From: Porodaedalea pini | Taxonomy: Eukaryota; Basidiomycota; Agaricomycetes; Hymenochaetales; Hymenochaetaceae | Assembly: GCA_002794775.1 (NCBI GenBank) | Contig: NBAY01000092.1 | Span: 62,001-126,000 of the forward strand | Length of the DNA: 64,000 nucleotides | Reading direction: 5' to 3' | In this document: one piece after another, positions 1 through 11,951 of the stretch | Layout: every line of letters begins with the position of its first letter | Position numbering within the stretch: the stretch's first letter is position 1 | The notes under the pieces: generated by a model | Told to the model about the DNA's origin: nothing | The model's database searches: none | What the model saw: only the letters and a program-made list of their open reading frames with translations | Position numbers and translations under genes: made by a program

Positions 1-274
1 CCGAGTTTCATAGGCATTGTCCTTGGGACACTATGCTAGGGCGGAGGTGGAGAGGGACGCACTTTCTGCAGGTATAGGGAACAAAGGGAAGGCATTGAGT
101 TTTATACAAACGCTGTATCAGATAGCAGAAGAAGCTAACGCCGACAGAACAAGGAGGTGCTTATTGTCCTTTGGACAGCGTGAGAGTGTGTACATCACGT
201 GGAGAAAGTGATATTTGCTTGAAGTTTGGCGACGCGCACCGACTTCACTTTAGTCTTTACCGCCTTGCCTCTCC
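1..274. other. Upstream region of the first K1 gene
   Basis: No gene is recognised. By analogy with the other cassettes, this stretch should hold the 5' region of K1a and perhaps the start of a divergent TKL-b gene lying to the left of the window. An open frame at 17-211 begins with TTG and matches nothing else in the array, so it is not called. Confidence 0.3.
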
Positions 275-1683
275 ATGACTGACGACCTGGTCCCCAAAGA
301 AAATTCCATGCAAGCCACATATGGAGATCAAGATGATCTCATCGAGTCTGAAAAGTGGTGGAGAGATCATTACAACCTGCTGGAATCACACGGCTATCGT
401 CTACGCCCTCGGTATCGTCCAGGCTGGACACCGCCATGGAAAGTCACGGGGAAAAGCCGAATGCTCTACGAGGACCGCATCTATAGCAAAGTATGGTGGC
501 TTCTTCCTTTTGTGTATATTCGCTGTACATAACATCTTAGGTGGATTATGTTATGGACGCGACTCGGATTTCAGATGATACAGTCGTCTCCATCAAGCGC
601 ATCAGCATGAGATCTCAAGAACTGTCCATTGCGCTATTCCTTTCCAACAACGAAGACTCGGATGAAGCCATGAATCACTGCGTCCCAGTTCTAGACCATT
701 TCAGCGATGCAATTCTACCCCAGTTTTCGTTCCTCGTTATGCCTCTATTGCGTTGGTTTGATGACCCACCGTTTTTTTCTGTTGATGAGGTTCTTGAGTT
801 TTTTCAACAGACGTTAGAGGTTAGAATTTCGTCTTTCACTGGCAATCTTTATACTCACATGCTCTAAAAGGGTCTCTCGTACATGCATAGTCGAGGCGTG
901 GCTCATAGGCGAGTCTATGATCACTTTTTATTTACTCCACCTTTACATCTAACAAATCTACAGGGACTGCGCTGCGCTCAATATCATGCTAGATGCCTCC
1001 TCACTATATCCACAAGGCTTTCACCCCGTTGCTAAGACGCTGGACCCATCGGGAACAAAGAGCGCGCCCGTTCGGCGACGTCGCGATGTGAAGGGTGTCA
1101 AATACTACTTCATTGACTTCGGCATTTCTTCTCGCTTTGAGAAGGACGTGAAGGCAGAGGATAGATTGGTGACTGGAATCGATGGCCAAGATCGTGATGT
1201 CCCAGAACTCTCTGCTCACCTCTCATATGATCCATTTGCAGTCGACGTTTTCATACTTGGAAACGTGTATCGAAAAGTATTTCTCGATGTTCGTGAGCCC
1301 ATATATCCACCACCTGTCTCCAATGGCTGACCTTCCCATTATCACTAACAGGTCTACACCAACCTCGCATTTCTTTCAAGCCTTGTAGAGTCCATGACAG
1401 CCCCTATACCTGAGGATCGGCCATCTGCTGATAAAGCGCTTGCTCAATTTCGCGACCTTATTGCTGACCAACATGGTGTTCGACTTCGGTGGAGACTGAA
1501 GAAAAAAGACTCAGGAATAGTGTTGCGTGTTCTGCAGGATATCGGATCTATTGCGCGAGAGGGAGCTTACGTGTCGACGAAGATTATTAGTAAGATACTT
1601 TGTCGTCAATCGAGTATTCACACCTGACTCATTTTGTACTACTTTGTCTTCCAGAGCTCCCTTTAGGATTGCTGCGGAAGTAA
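275..1683 (+). CDS. K1a: fungal serine/threonine-type protein kinase, six exons
   Basis: Six exons (275-490, 541-819, 871-908, 964-1288, 1352-1589, 1655-1683) sum to 1125 nt, 374 codons plus stop. The N-terminus has the family signature WWRDHYNLL and LRPRYRPGW. Kinase motifs follow in order: IKRI with the ATP-binding lysine, HRDCAALNIM with catalytic Asp and metal-binding Asn, and FIDFGISS as DFG motif, so the enzyme should be active. The HRD motif is split: a 38-nt exon encodes GLSYMHSRGVAH plus two bases of the Arg codon. Intron 3 appears to begin with GC (CATAG then GCGAGT); the others are GT-AG. There is no membrane segment or signal peptide. K1a lies 642 bp upstream of PKa on the same strand and is closest to K1c, about four fifths identical over exon 4 by eye. 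Kinase identity is secure; the substrate is unknown, and the neighbouring PK is only a positional guess. Confidence 0.85.
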
Positions 1684-2325
1684 ACATGCATACTCTTTTA
1701 GGTACTCAGGATGGATGTTTTTGCTTTGTTTTCTTACACTTATGGTATCGATGGTCCTTTTTTTGCGTGGAAGCATGTAATCGTTTCTACGTGCCCAGTA
1801 AGAAGAAATGTATGCGCCAGTGGCGATAAGGCCCAGCTTTCTCGTACGCCTTCTCGTTGTCAAAAGATTCTTGACTGCAATCGCTACATATCTGTTGACG
1901 TGTTGACACCTTATTTCACGTCGCGTCAGGTACTGAGTTTCATGACTCTGAGGCCAAAGCTTGACTGATCTCGTTGGCTGGGCGCGTCGTCTCCCCTATT
2001 CGGCAAGCTGTGGGGCCGTGCGGCGTTCCTAAAATTTGAAATAGGCACTCGAAGACGACACGAATATCTTGTTTGTGTTTTTTTTTGTACTCGTTTCTGT
2101 GCAACAAAAGTTCCGCCTTTGCACGTGTCATCCCGAAATAGCAATGTGGGAACATATAGAAGTTTGTAGGACCAAACGTTGCCGATCAAAATTTAATTTT
2201 GTCAAGACACTGTGGAAAAGCTCGCATCCCGTTCTACGCAAATTCGTGTTTCCCCATTCGTAAGTCGCTCTCCAACTTATAAAGCAGTTTTCACTGACGA
2301 GTTGGATAAATTGATACAGACTGCA
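1684..2325. other. K1a-PKa intergenic region
   Basis: No gene is recognised in 642 bp. It should contain the K1a 3' UTR and the PKa promoter. Short open frames on both strands match nothing in the other cassettes. No transposon ends were found. Confidence 0.4.
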
Positions 2326-4053
2326 ATGTCTGATCTTGCTTCTCTGGTCTTGGGCATCCCTTCTTACGTGGAAGGGTTTGTCAAGGTTGGTAGAGCTGTG
2401 ATAAAATACAAGTCGCTGGAACGAGATCACATCGAGACTGTTGAGGATGCCATCTTCTGTGCCGGCACACTCAAGTACTATGCCGGGTTCGTGAACACGA
2501 AAGATCCGGGTACTCTCAACCATCCATCTCGTCCACTCTTGGAGGAGGCTCTCGGCCATGCATATGATGCCCTTTATACCGCCGAAGGGATTCTACAGAG
2601 TTGGACGTTAAGGCTTAGTCTTAAGCCTAAGGCTCATGGACGCATGGTCTTAGCCAAGCTGGCGAACTCGGTTGCCGAGAGAATCATCCGCAGTAAAACC
2701 AGCGGGCTCGAGGATATACCAAGTCGAAGTCGCATGGGCCACTTAAAGATGGTTTCAGAAGCATCGTACCTCGCTTTTGGATGTGTGGAAATCAAGGAGG
2801 CTATGACGAGGCTCAACAAATGGACAACGCGTCTTGGCCAACTCCTCCTCACGTCTCCGAACCTGCAACTGCGGAGAGACAGCTCGGGCACAGATAATGT
2901 GCATGACGACATGTCGGACGACGTCGCATTCGTTGCATGTGCGCGCGAGCGCGCTACCATGAAGCGAGATGTCTTAATTGTGGACATATCACAGTTGGAT
3001 TCGAAATTCGACATCGATCCTGATCACAAATCCGGAATGTATCGCTTATCAGGCGGCGACTATGCTGGCTACATCGTCGATGTCCGCGATCTCGCTTTAC
3101 GACGTGGAGCATCACTCGAGGCAGAGGCGCGCGATTCCGAGTACATTTGCAGACTATTCGCCGAAACCCAATCTGATAGCGAGCATGGGGCTCGAGCGAG
3201 CGTTGGAATACTACCATGCCTTGGTTACGCGATTGGAGATGAAGGAAAGAAACATTTCCTCTTATTTCGACTCCCGACTGGTACAGGAACACCCAGAACA
3301 CTCCGCAGCCTATTACTTACCGGGCCTGCCCAGCACCCACTTAACTCGCGTCTCGAGTTTTGCGTCAAGCTCGCGACATCTGTACTCATCGTCCAGTCGC
3401 TTGGCCTTGTCCACAAGAATATTCGCCCAGAATCCATCCTCGTCACAGAGTTACTCCGCTCGGATTCAGCATCCGCAACACTTGGAACACCCTACCTTGT
3501 TTCGTTTGGGCAGGCTCGTATATCCGCCGGCCCTTCTGACTTGACGTCTTATCTCGGAGCTGCGCTCGCTCGAACTCTGTACGTCCATCCGCGCCACCTG
3601 TCTTCAAGAAAAAGGAAGAAGTTTCAGATGCGCGATGACGTCTACAGCCTCGGGATCTGCTTCCTAGAAATTGCAATTTGGAAGTCCTTGTTCAAGTGGG
3701 ATGCTGAGAAAGGTGGCTTCGTATGCGATTTCGACCTCCTGCAGATCTCGGACGATCATTACGATGAGGTCTTGCAGATGAGAGGGCGATCAGTTCAGCA
3801 AGACAAAAGTTGGCTTCGACGCTACGACATTGTAGAGTTTGCGAAGAAACACGTGCCTGCTGCGATGGGCAACACCTTTAAAGACATCGTCGTTGACTGT
3901 CTACTTTTTGGAGAAGTCGATACTCTATCGTATGACGCGACCATGGAGAAAACTCACGAGGTAGATACGCACGACGACAAAGCCGATCTACAGAGCGTTA
4001 TGTTCGTGCAAAATATACTGACAAAGCTTCGTAGTCTTGTATTTACTCTCTGA
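2326..4053 (+). CDS. PKa: helical N-terminal domain fused to a pseudokinase, intronless
   Basis: 575 codons in one exon. The ATG at 2326 is chosen because PKc starts at the homologous position (MSDLASLVLGIPSYVEG versus MTDIASLVLGIPSYVEG); the open frame extends upstream only through non-ATG codons. Residues 1-183 look wholly helical and resemble in pattern the fungal HeLo-type or MLKL-type four-helix domains, which is inference. The C-terminal half is kinase-like: around residue 363 the catalytic loop reads HKNIRPES, so HRD has become HKN; around 393 the DFG position reads SFG; near 437 DDVYSLG corresponds to the helix-F motif. Loss of both catalytic Asp residues indicates a pseudokinase. The family may be the one catalogued as DUF7580, recalled from memory and unchecked. 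It is intronless beside intron-rich neighbours. Role unknown; a scaffold or a kinase-triggered effector are the main options. Confidence 0.8.
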   Translation: MSDLASLVLGIPSYVEGFVKVGRAVIKYKSLERDHIETVEDAIFCAGTLKYYAGFVNTKDPGTLNHPSRPLLEEALGHAYDALYTAEGILQSWTLRLSLKPKAHGRMVLAKLANSVAERIIRSKTSGLEDIPSRSRMGHLKMVSEASYLAFGCVEIKEAMTRLNKWTTRLGQLLLTSPNLQLRRDSSGTDNVHDDMSDDVAFVACARERATMKRDVLIVDISQLDSKFDIDPDHKSGMYRLSGGDYAGYIVDVRDLALRRGASLEAEARDSEYICRLFAETQSDSEHGARASVGILPCLGYAIGDEGKKHFLLFRLPTGTGTPRTLRSLLLTGPAQHPLNSRLEFCVKLATSVLIVQSLGLVHKNIRPESILVTELLRSDSASATLGTPYLVSFGQARISAGPSDLTSYLGAALARTLYVHPRHLSSRKRKKFQMRDDVYSLGICFLEIAIWKSLFKWDAEKGGFVCDFDLLQISDDHYDEVLQMRGRSVQQDKSWLRRYDIVEFAKKHVPAAMGNTFKDIVVDCLLFGEVDTLSYDATMEKTHEVDTHDDKADLQSVMFVQNILTKLRSLVFTL

Positions 4054-4309
4054 TTGTACGGAAGCGACTTGTCTTTAGCACATTGTTTCAGCGAGAGGAT
4101 GTGCAATTTAGGTCACTAGTCAAAACTCTATAGGATTACAGACTTTTTTTAGTTCTGGAAGGGTGTGAGCTAGCTAATAACAATAACTCCACCTCCTCCC
4201 TGTTGATCCGTAATCTGCTGCTGCCTTGTTTCGATGTGCACAAAAAATGATGCTATACCCTATCTAAACTCTATGGATGCCATGATTTCCTTGCAACCAA
4301 TTCATCTCA

Positions 4310-5510
4310 GTTTTAGGTACCGAGCTGTCTGACGATAGCATTTCCACGGCCACCATTCGATCATATACAGGAGCGTCGCAATTGTGTCGCTCATCATCCA
4401 TCTCTGGGAGACTGCACAGATGTAAATATGTCGTAGTTGCGCTTTTGAACCGCCTTCTTGCTGAGCTAACTGTACACTACATATGGTGGAGCAACTTCTC
4501 AATAACCTACTCTGAATACATCTCTGAGCTTATAGTTGCATAGAAGATGGGACTCTGGCATCGGCCGGCTGCGTCTCCGGTAGACGTCCAGTAGACCTGG
4601 ACTTTAATGATCATGAGGTTTCTCGCCTCCGAGAACGCCATGTCGCCGTGATCTACATAGTCCGACGTTGATCGAGAACGCGAAGAAAGAGTCTTACCTG
4701 TCACTGTTGACATGACATTCTCATGTCTTTCAAACAAAGGCCCTCTTGTGCAAAAGATTTGCAATGAACAAAGGGATGGACAGGCATTGCACTTTGACAG
4801 ATCCGAATTCTTGTAGTCTATGATTAACTCATACTATGCATTTGAAAATTGGGCCTATCCGTGGGTCGCAAGCTACTGAAGCAGGTTGTCAAGCGTCAAG
4901 ACTCTGACAGTACGGTTCTGTCAGATTTCAGTTGTCGCGCGATCGCGGATCGCGGAAGCAAATCTCTGTAGTGGACCCCGGACACTCGAACCTTGTGGGA
5001 CGGCGTAGGTCCATAACGGTCCTAGGCGGGTGCCACGGCCAAGGTTGGTTCGTCATTCTGCTTGTCCTCCCATCTGCCGTTGCAAAGCCTGCACAAGGGG
5101 CGTTTTCGAGAAGCTGACCTTAGCAGGAGAGGGTCATGCATTAGGATAGACATGTATGGTTAGATCCTGGCGATTCGTACGAAATCGAGCCCCTTACAAC
5201 GCTTGTTTACCTTCCAGAGTACTAGTGTCTCCAATTTTCAAGCGTGTTACTACGTTTTTCTTCCATGACGGTTACCAAAATGACCGCAGTCGGTCCAACC
5301 AAGTAATGTAGAGAACAAATATAAAAAACGCTCGCAAAGAGCAGAAACAAAGAAGAATTAGTCATACAGAAGGTCCGAGGTTCCGACATCACGATTTCTG
5401 TCCATAGAAGTCCGTATACGGTATAGATCCTGATCCACTTGCTTCCTCAACAGCACTCATTTCTCCTCTTCCATTCTGAGATGACGTGCGGCTATGAATA
5501 CTAATGGCAA
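4310..5510. repeat. R1 intergenic repeat, copy a
   Basis: A noncoding block of about 1.2 kb recurring between PK and TKL-a. Anchor GCTGAGCTAACTGTA at 4460 recurs at 16780, 50044 and 53793; anchor GGACCCCGGACACT near 4974 recurs near 36450, 50579 and 54321. Spacing between anchors is about 512-535 bp in the uninterrupted copies. This copy is unoccupied at two sites filled by transposons in copy b: AACAAAGGGATGG near 4763 and GAATTAGTCATAC near 5355. No terminal repeats were found and no conserved reading frame persists between copies, so it is probably duplicated intergenic DNA or an old element. Confidence 0.8.
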
Positions 5511-5700
5511 CAATCACGATGCCCGTTACCCGCTGTCAGTCGCTATGCATCAGTCAACAGAAATTTATTCTTATCATTCTAATGATGACTGGCCTGACTA
5601 ACTACTAAATTGCAACTTGAGCTCCATCCCAACGTTCGCTCAGCCTGCTTCCTGCGTGGACCTCACAGATACACAGCGCATCATAAAGAGCAGCACAGTC

Positions 5701-7074
5701 ATGAGTGGAGAAAGCCAGGAGGAAACTCATATTGAAATGATAAGGAAGAGGATTCTTGCAGGTGGTTCAGAAATCTCATCCCGAAGTTGTCGTCTTCACT
5801 GACTCGTGGCAGAAATTCGACAAGACTGGAATTTTCCGGTTTTGGTTGAATCCGACTTTGCAGTCGACTCTTCAATCTATCACGCATGGAGAACATTCGT
5901 GCACTTGGGAACCCTTGTACAGTCAGAACAGCCCCAGGTAAGCTCCTTGTTGTACATGACTATAATACGATCTTCCAAACTAAATTCCCTGTTATTCAGA
6001 GACGTGTCGTTGTAAAAGAGTTTAATAGGGCGACTGCAGTTAAAGTTTTAGATGCACCGGCCAGAAGGGAAAAACTATACCAGGGGCGCCTCTAATTTCC
6101 TTTCTTGCACCCTCTTGCCTTGCTGAACTTATTCTGTAGTATTTCAGACGTGAGTGCGGGATGTGGCGTGAGATAGGTACCCACCCTAACATTGTCGAGG
6201 TTCTCGGAATCATGGAGAGCTATCGCGGCAGTATCTTTCCAGCCATTGTAATGCCATATTATCCGCTACGAGATCTTCGTTATCTGGTGGACAACAGCCC
6301 AAGTACGCCGGTAAAGACCCGTGCCAAACTAGTGAGTTTACTTTCCCACATAAGCGTTAATGGCTGATCAAAGGATGCCAGATGCACGATGTTGCCAAGG
6401 GACTCATGTACTGCAAGCACCGTTCCATTATTTACTCAAGGTTTTGTTATGACTTCATTTCTCAGTGCACTCCCTGTCCCCGCCTGTTGTACACAGAGAT
6501 ATAAAGGGGGTGCGTATTTCAAGAATATTGTTTTGCAGGCGGGGCGTGTTCTGAGTTCAGTTCTACTAGAACAACATTCTTGTGAAGGAGGAGGGAAGTC
6601 TTCTCACTGCGTGTGTCGCGGACTTCGGCTCTGCAAAATTTTCTTTTGCAAATGACTATGATATCGCGTCAACCACAAAATTAGGTGCACTAGACTGGTT
6701 ATCACCGGAGCGTCTCATGGAGAAGGAGGAGAGCGGGTCGGCTTACAGTATACCAACATGCGCTTCAGACATGTGGTCGTATGCTTGTACTTTTTTAGAG
6801 GTGAGAATCAGATTATGTTTGCCCTATTTCCAAATACTTCCTCTGAATCCGGTCTGTCGTACAGGTGCTCACTGCACGCAACCCGTGGGGATTTGATGGT
6901 TGCTCCTATGAGCTTCTACTATCGGGTGGACATCCTGATCGTCCAGACGACATTCACATTGATAAGGTGTACTGGTCACTCATGTTGAAATGCTGGAGAC
7001 GCAAGCCTCAGGACAGACCTAGCTCTGAAGATGTTGCAATTTACCTGAAATCGCTTAGATTGAGCGATTCTTAG
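5701..7074 (+). CDS. TKL-a1: short tyrosine-kinase-like protein kinase, eight exons, one damaged splice donor
   Basis: Exons 5701-5761, 5813-5937, 6000-6083, 6140-6331, 6382-6412, 6466-6509, 6570-6800 and 6865-7074 sum to 978 nt, 325 codons plus stop. Motifs: VVVKEF (ATP lysine), a Glu-bearing helix C in RRECGMW, HPNIVEVLG, VVHRDIKGNN (catalytic loop, all key residues present), ADFGSAK (DFG), SPERL (APE-like) and CWRRKPQDRPS in the C-lobe. There is no glycine-rich loop. The HRD loop lies in a 44-nt exon preceded by a 31-nt exon, an arrangement kept in TKL-a2 and TKL-a3. Intron 5 uses GCAAGC as donor. Intron 3 starts GGGCGC, neither GT nor GC, and contains in-frame stops, so this copy may be mis-spliced or dying. 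A second in-frame ATG lies at 5737. It is convergent with TKL-b1, 147 bp apart. Confidence 0.7.
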
Positions 7075-7221
7075 TGGCCTCCATGTGTCGATTGGGTTAT
7101 CGTTGATCCAGAGTTGCTCCTCACGGGTCTAGTAGACAAGAAAGAAAATAATAACGATTAATTTACGAAATAGCCTGAAATATACTACGAAAACAAAGCT
7201 AATCTTCGTACTGTCCATCAG

Positions 7222-10200
7222 CTAAAGAGTCCCGTCCTCACGATCAAGACGGTTTGCAAGGAAGGAAGCGGCCCACGATGCAGTTGGTCGGTCTCTCGGC
7301 ATGTATTCCCAACACTTTTCTGCTATCGGCCAATACACATCATTCATTTCAGCTTTCAGGGCAGGGAGCTTTCCTCTCTGTTTCGCATCGCCATCGCTCC
7401 CCGGAGGACAGGCATGATAAGGTTCTTTGCCGAAGGCAACCTTTGAAAATGCAACGGTTCAATGCAAGGGCCGGTCAATACTTGATATATGCTGTTTTTC
7501 AATACTACATACCTCCAAAATGACGCAGCCGAATGCGTACATATCACCCTCACTGCTAACCCGTGCGACTGTACCAGTTCTGGCAAACATCAACTCCGGT
7601 GCCAGCCACTTGTCTGCGGTTTTCTGGTCCTTTGTTGGCTGGTAAAGCCTATCAGCAACTTCCACAAAAAAATCGGATAATCCAAAATCGCAGATCACAG
7701 CCCGAGTTTCTCCTGAAGGTAACCTGTCGACAAGGATATTTGCCTGCAGTTAACAGTATCAACAATGTTCTTTTTTTAATGACAAATTTATTACCGCTCT
7801 GAGATCTCCGTGAGACACTTTTCTTGAATGTACTTGAATGAAGCCGCACATCAGAATAGACGACATCATCGAGTACAAGTGAGCTCACAGTATGCAAGGC
7901 CAGATGCAGTTCCATGAAGCTTTGTACAGAAGGCAAACTCTTAGCCACCGAGCTTGTTTTGAGTTTATTGACTTACAAAGTCCATCTTCTTTCGGTCGGA
8001 TACGGAGTGGTCCTGCAGAAACGAGTTCAGACTCCCATCGGCACATACTGGAGTAACCAGCGCAGGATACTGCTCAGTCGGATGCATGCAGTAGCCGATG
8101 AGAGGCAAGACATTGTCGTGCTTGAGCGTCACCCAAATCGAGGCCTCCCGCTTAACTTTCTGCATGCGGCATGCGGCACTGTCAGGATTGTACCAATCAT
8201 CATTTAAGTCACTTACATTCCATGTTGCACTCTTTCCGTACATTTTATTATGCTTTATTGCATACTTTGAGGAGTAAGAGTGAGAAGATAAACACAAGAG
8301 CCCAACTAGAAAAGACGTACCACTTTAGACAAGTCAGTAGGTGAAGCATAAAGGGAAACCACAGAAGATGCGCCATACCCGAGCATGTCAAGGGGCACGT
8401 CCGAAATTAGAATCTCATCGAGTCCGAGGTTTCGTAAAACTACAATAACCGTGAGGAGTGCCTGTTGGTCATGAGTTGAGAGTAGAAACATACCTGCAAG
8501 GTCAAATCCAGGATCTTCTTCGTCTACACAGTCCTCAACGATTCTTTGGGCGACGTTGCCAATTTCTTCGCCCTGGATTTGATCAACAGTAACTTTCAAG
8601 CTTTCCTCGTCCTTTGCTAGGCCGGTCTCCAGTGCGATGGCTTTAGCCTCATCGGTCAGTTCATCAGGACACATGCTGAATAGCTGAGCAATAGAAGGCT
8701 TCGGCTTGTCTGGCAGGTGATTAGTATTCAGAGTTGCTAGAATGAGGTTGTTATGACATACAGGCAAGGTGGCTGCCATCTTCCTTTGCTGCTACTGCAT
8801 ATGGGCGATATCTGAGATTTGCACCGAAACGCTAGAGATAGCACAATGTCAGATCCAATTGAGATGCTTGCTGTTTTCATTATCATACCTTCAGTAAATT
8901 GACGGTTTCTTGCATAAGAGGCTCTAGTTCAGATATGGGCTGAAGAAGGCGTTCTGCTTTGACGCTCAAAAAGGCGTCAGCTTCTTTGAGTCCTTCCTTT
9001 GCTTTATCTGCAATTCTGGAAAGCGCGAAGACCAGTCTAAGAGCAAATATATGCATGAATTTACAAACATGTCAAAGAAAAGATGGTAACTTACGGCGTG
9101 CTGAATCCAAACAAAATAGAAATCACTTTTGCTTGTTCAGGATGAAGCGACATTTGTCGCATTAGCTTGACGGCTATCTCCTGAGACTGGTTTGCGAGCT
9201 TCTCTAATCTTTCGATACATGGAAGTCGTCGCATGTACTAACGATTGTGTGAGTAACAAAGCCAAAAGTGCAATTTTCACTTGGACGGACCTCTGAGCAG
9301 ATGTCATCACATACAAAAACGACAGATTTGCACAGTGCCTTCAAATCTGCCCAGCTGTCTAAGGGTGGTTCGTGATTTATTTTAGTATGGCAATCATCTT
9401 GGAAACAGTTGAGTGTTTGATACGCACCACCGACTTTTGTCTCCGCCCTCCTTCCCCTCCACCAGGTTTCGAAGCCTTCCTCGGTATATCCGAGTATACT
9501 CCATGTGCGCTCTGGTGATGCAGTCTCAAATACTTGGGCATAAATGAGCACATGAGCACTGCAAATGAAGGAAAACGCTACTCACGCTGGAACTCGGTGC
9601 GCCAATCTGAGTGAACCACTTCACCCTCGCAAAGAGAGCGCAGACGGTCCTCGGAATGGAACGCAAAAGTGCAAACCTCCCCATACCGTCCTCTGTTGCT
9701 GGTGGATGACTGGAAATCGGATATCAGCAACTTAGAACTCGACGTGTGAAAACAGACGTACCCGCACACCATACTCGAGTGTATCAAGTTGCCTAATTGC
9801 CAGAACCCTCTTTTTCATGATAGGAAGAAATAATGGCAGAGGGATACTTCCGATGACCTTCTTGATAATGCTTGGTTTCACAAAGGCATTACACTGCTGG
9901 CTTACGCTGAGAGTATGGGAACGTGTCACAAAGCAACGAAACCTGGTCCAAATCATTCGGCTTACTTGAAAATTCTGTCTTGGAGATCCCGAGTCACGAC
10001 GTCACTTCTGTCTCCCTCTTCGAAATATGTGCCCATGTATGGACCGAGATTCTTATCAAACCCAGTTTTGCATTCCTTGATACAATTATCCTAGGTATAT
10101 GTCAATATTCGAAATCTCCAATGCCTAAACTGACGCACCACTTTATTGACGGATGGGAGCTTGATTTTATTGAGTCTTTTTGTGTATACTTTATTGGAAG

Positions 10201-10260
10201 CCGTAACTGAGGAACCCGTCTGCAGATCCAGTTTTGCGAGTGTTTCGAGTGTAGCGTTCA
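7222..10260 (-). CDS. TKL-b1: multi-exon kinase with long helical N-terminal region
   Basis: Exon borders are only partly resolved; the span runs from a proposed ATG at 10260 (MNATLETLAKL) to a TAG at 7222-7224. N-terminal blocks include a stretch near 9.5 kb with GYTEEGFETWW, whose G-T-x-x-L-x-x-WW pattern recurs in TKL-b2 and b3, and strongly helical segments near 9.2 and 8.95 kb (KLANQSQEIAVKLMRQM; KAKEGLKEADAFLSVKAE). The kinase domain then reads GYGASSVVSLY (Gly-loop, near 8.36 kb), REASIWVTLKHDNVLPLIGY, HGDLRA (near 7.83 kb), CDFGLSDF (near 7.69 kb), WLAPELM, and a C-lobe ending CWEYMPRDRPTA. HGD replaces HRD but the catalytic Asp stays; HGDL is common in basidiomycete kinases of this type. 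The helical N-terminus may be an MLKL-NTD-like bundle; this is inference. Kinase call is secure, start is not. Confidence 0.65.
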
Positions 10261-10565
10261 TCCGTGTGGGAGGTCAAATATGATAACTTCCGTTTGGCTA
10301 CAGGTTGGAGCCACATTTTATACGGATAGTCCAAAGCAGTTCCGTCATTGTCAGGTTACCAGAGCGAACAACAAGAAGTGTCCACAATACGGAGCAGACA
10401 GGCCATACGTTGTTGCTAAGTTTGTTGTTCTTTTAAGGTTCATGAGTGATGTGAACAAGCTAAAGGTAACTCCGAGTCGAGTTCACACGTGTCACAGCAA
10501 AATAATGTCTACGTTATTGATCGCCGTGACAACTCATCTTTGACGACCCCCTTCTCCCGACAGCT
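10261..10565. promoter_or_regulatory. Probable shared divergent promoter, TKL-b1 / K1b
   Basis: About 305 bp separate the proposed TKL-b1 start on the minus strand from the K1b ATG. The same head-to-head arrangement recurs before K1c and K1d. No specific binding motif or clear TATA box is called; the assignment is positional. Confidence 0.35.
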
Positions 10566-11951
10566 ATGAGCTCAACCTCGACCAAGAATGCAAACAGCAG
10601 GGCAGGATTTCTCTATGGTCTTGGAGAAAGTGAAATGTGGTGGCGAGACCAGTATGATCTGCTCAAGAAGCATGGTTACGAACTTCGCCCACGATTCCGC
10701 CCAGGTTGGACACCTTCATGGGTCACGAAGAAGAAAGAACCGCTACTCTGCGAAGATAGTCATCCGAATATCGTACGTTATAAGTTAGTTTTCTAGCTTC
10801 GCTTAGTGCGTCTCTGACCAGACTTGAACGTCGAAGCATCCTAAAGTTATCGACGCAACTCGTGTATCAGATAAGACACGCGTGGCTATCAAAAAGCTCA
10901 GCAAGGGAAGCAATGAACTAGACATTGCCCTATATCTCGCATCCGAGGAGCTGCGTAGGGATCCAAGAAATAACTGTGTTCCGATCCTTGACGTATTCAG
11001 CGATGAAGGAGAAAATCTGGAGTTCATGGTCATGCCGCTACTGGTCATGTTCAATGAGCCTTCGTTCAATTCTATAGATGAAGTTGTTGATTTTATGAGT
11101 CAGACGTTGGAGGTTGGTTGTTCTTCCTCCATTTGCATACCAAAAGCATGGCCAATAGGTTGTTCTGTTTCTTCTAGGGCTTGTCTTTCATCCACAGCAA
11201 AGGAGTAGCGCACAGGTGTTGTACAATTTTTGTATCGTTCATCAAACACGCTCACTTTAACCGCAATTATGCAGAGATTGCTCAATCCTCAACATCATGA
11301 TGGACGGCGTGCCGCTGTATCCTAGAGGATTCCATCCTGGTGCTCCCGATCTTGACGCTGCAGGAAGGAACTATGCCAATCCACGTCGGCGTCGAGACGT
11401 TCCCTCGGTTAGGTATTACTTTACAGACTTCGGGATATCTTCTCGATTTGAAGACACAACTAAAGGTTGTCTCGTCACTGGGAAGGATTGTCAAGATAAG
11501 GAGCTTCCTGAGCTTTATCAAGATGATCCGTACAATCCGTTTCTGGTCGATGTCTTCATCCTTGGGAATTTGTTTAAACACTCCTTTGTTGAGGTGTGTA
11601 CGTTGCTAAATTTTCAATTATCCCAATGCTTACGTCGTGTTCTTTATAAAGGACTATGAAAATCTCGAGTTCCTTGTGCCGCTTACTGATGCGATGACTC
11701 AGAAGGATCCAAATGCCCGTCCGACTATTGATGCGTCCTTACAGCGTCTCAATGATATTGTCAAGCAGCAATCTCCTCGTTCCTTACGACGTCTCCTAGT
11801 GTTTCGGGATGCAGACAAAGTTGACCGATTTCTCTGCGATATCGGCTCACTGAGGCGTGAAGCAACACTCGCCATCAAGTCATATCTTCGTCCGTTTAAT
11901 TTGCCGTCTTGTCACACTGAGTTTCATGCTGACATACTGTATTTTTGTTGA
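10566..11951 (+). CDS. K1b: fungal protein kinase, five exons, divergent paralogue
   Basis: Exons 10566-10772, 10837-11112, 11178-11215, 11275-11593 and 11652-11951 sum to 1140 nt, 379 codons plus stop. It keeps the family N-terminus (MWWRDQYDLL, LRPRFRPGW) and motifs AIKKL, VAHRDCSILNIMMD and FTDFGISSRF, so catalytic residues are intact. The 38-nt HRD exon is conserved (GLSFIHSKGVAH). The C-terminus differs from K1a and K1c: where those have a last exon of 29 nt, this frame simply reads on to a TGA at 11951. An alternative acceptor before a short final exon near 11956-12003 is possible but needs a weak GTCATA donor. K1b is clearly less similar to K1a than K1c is. It is followed by PKb on the same strand. 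Confidence 0.8.

Noticed and set aside
4932..5117. 61-codon frame in R1 copy a
   Set aside because: The frame is not preserved between R1 copies; substitutions and indels do not respect codons.
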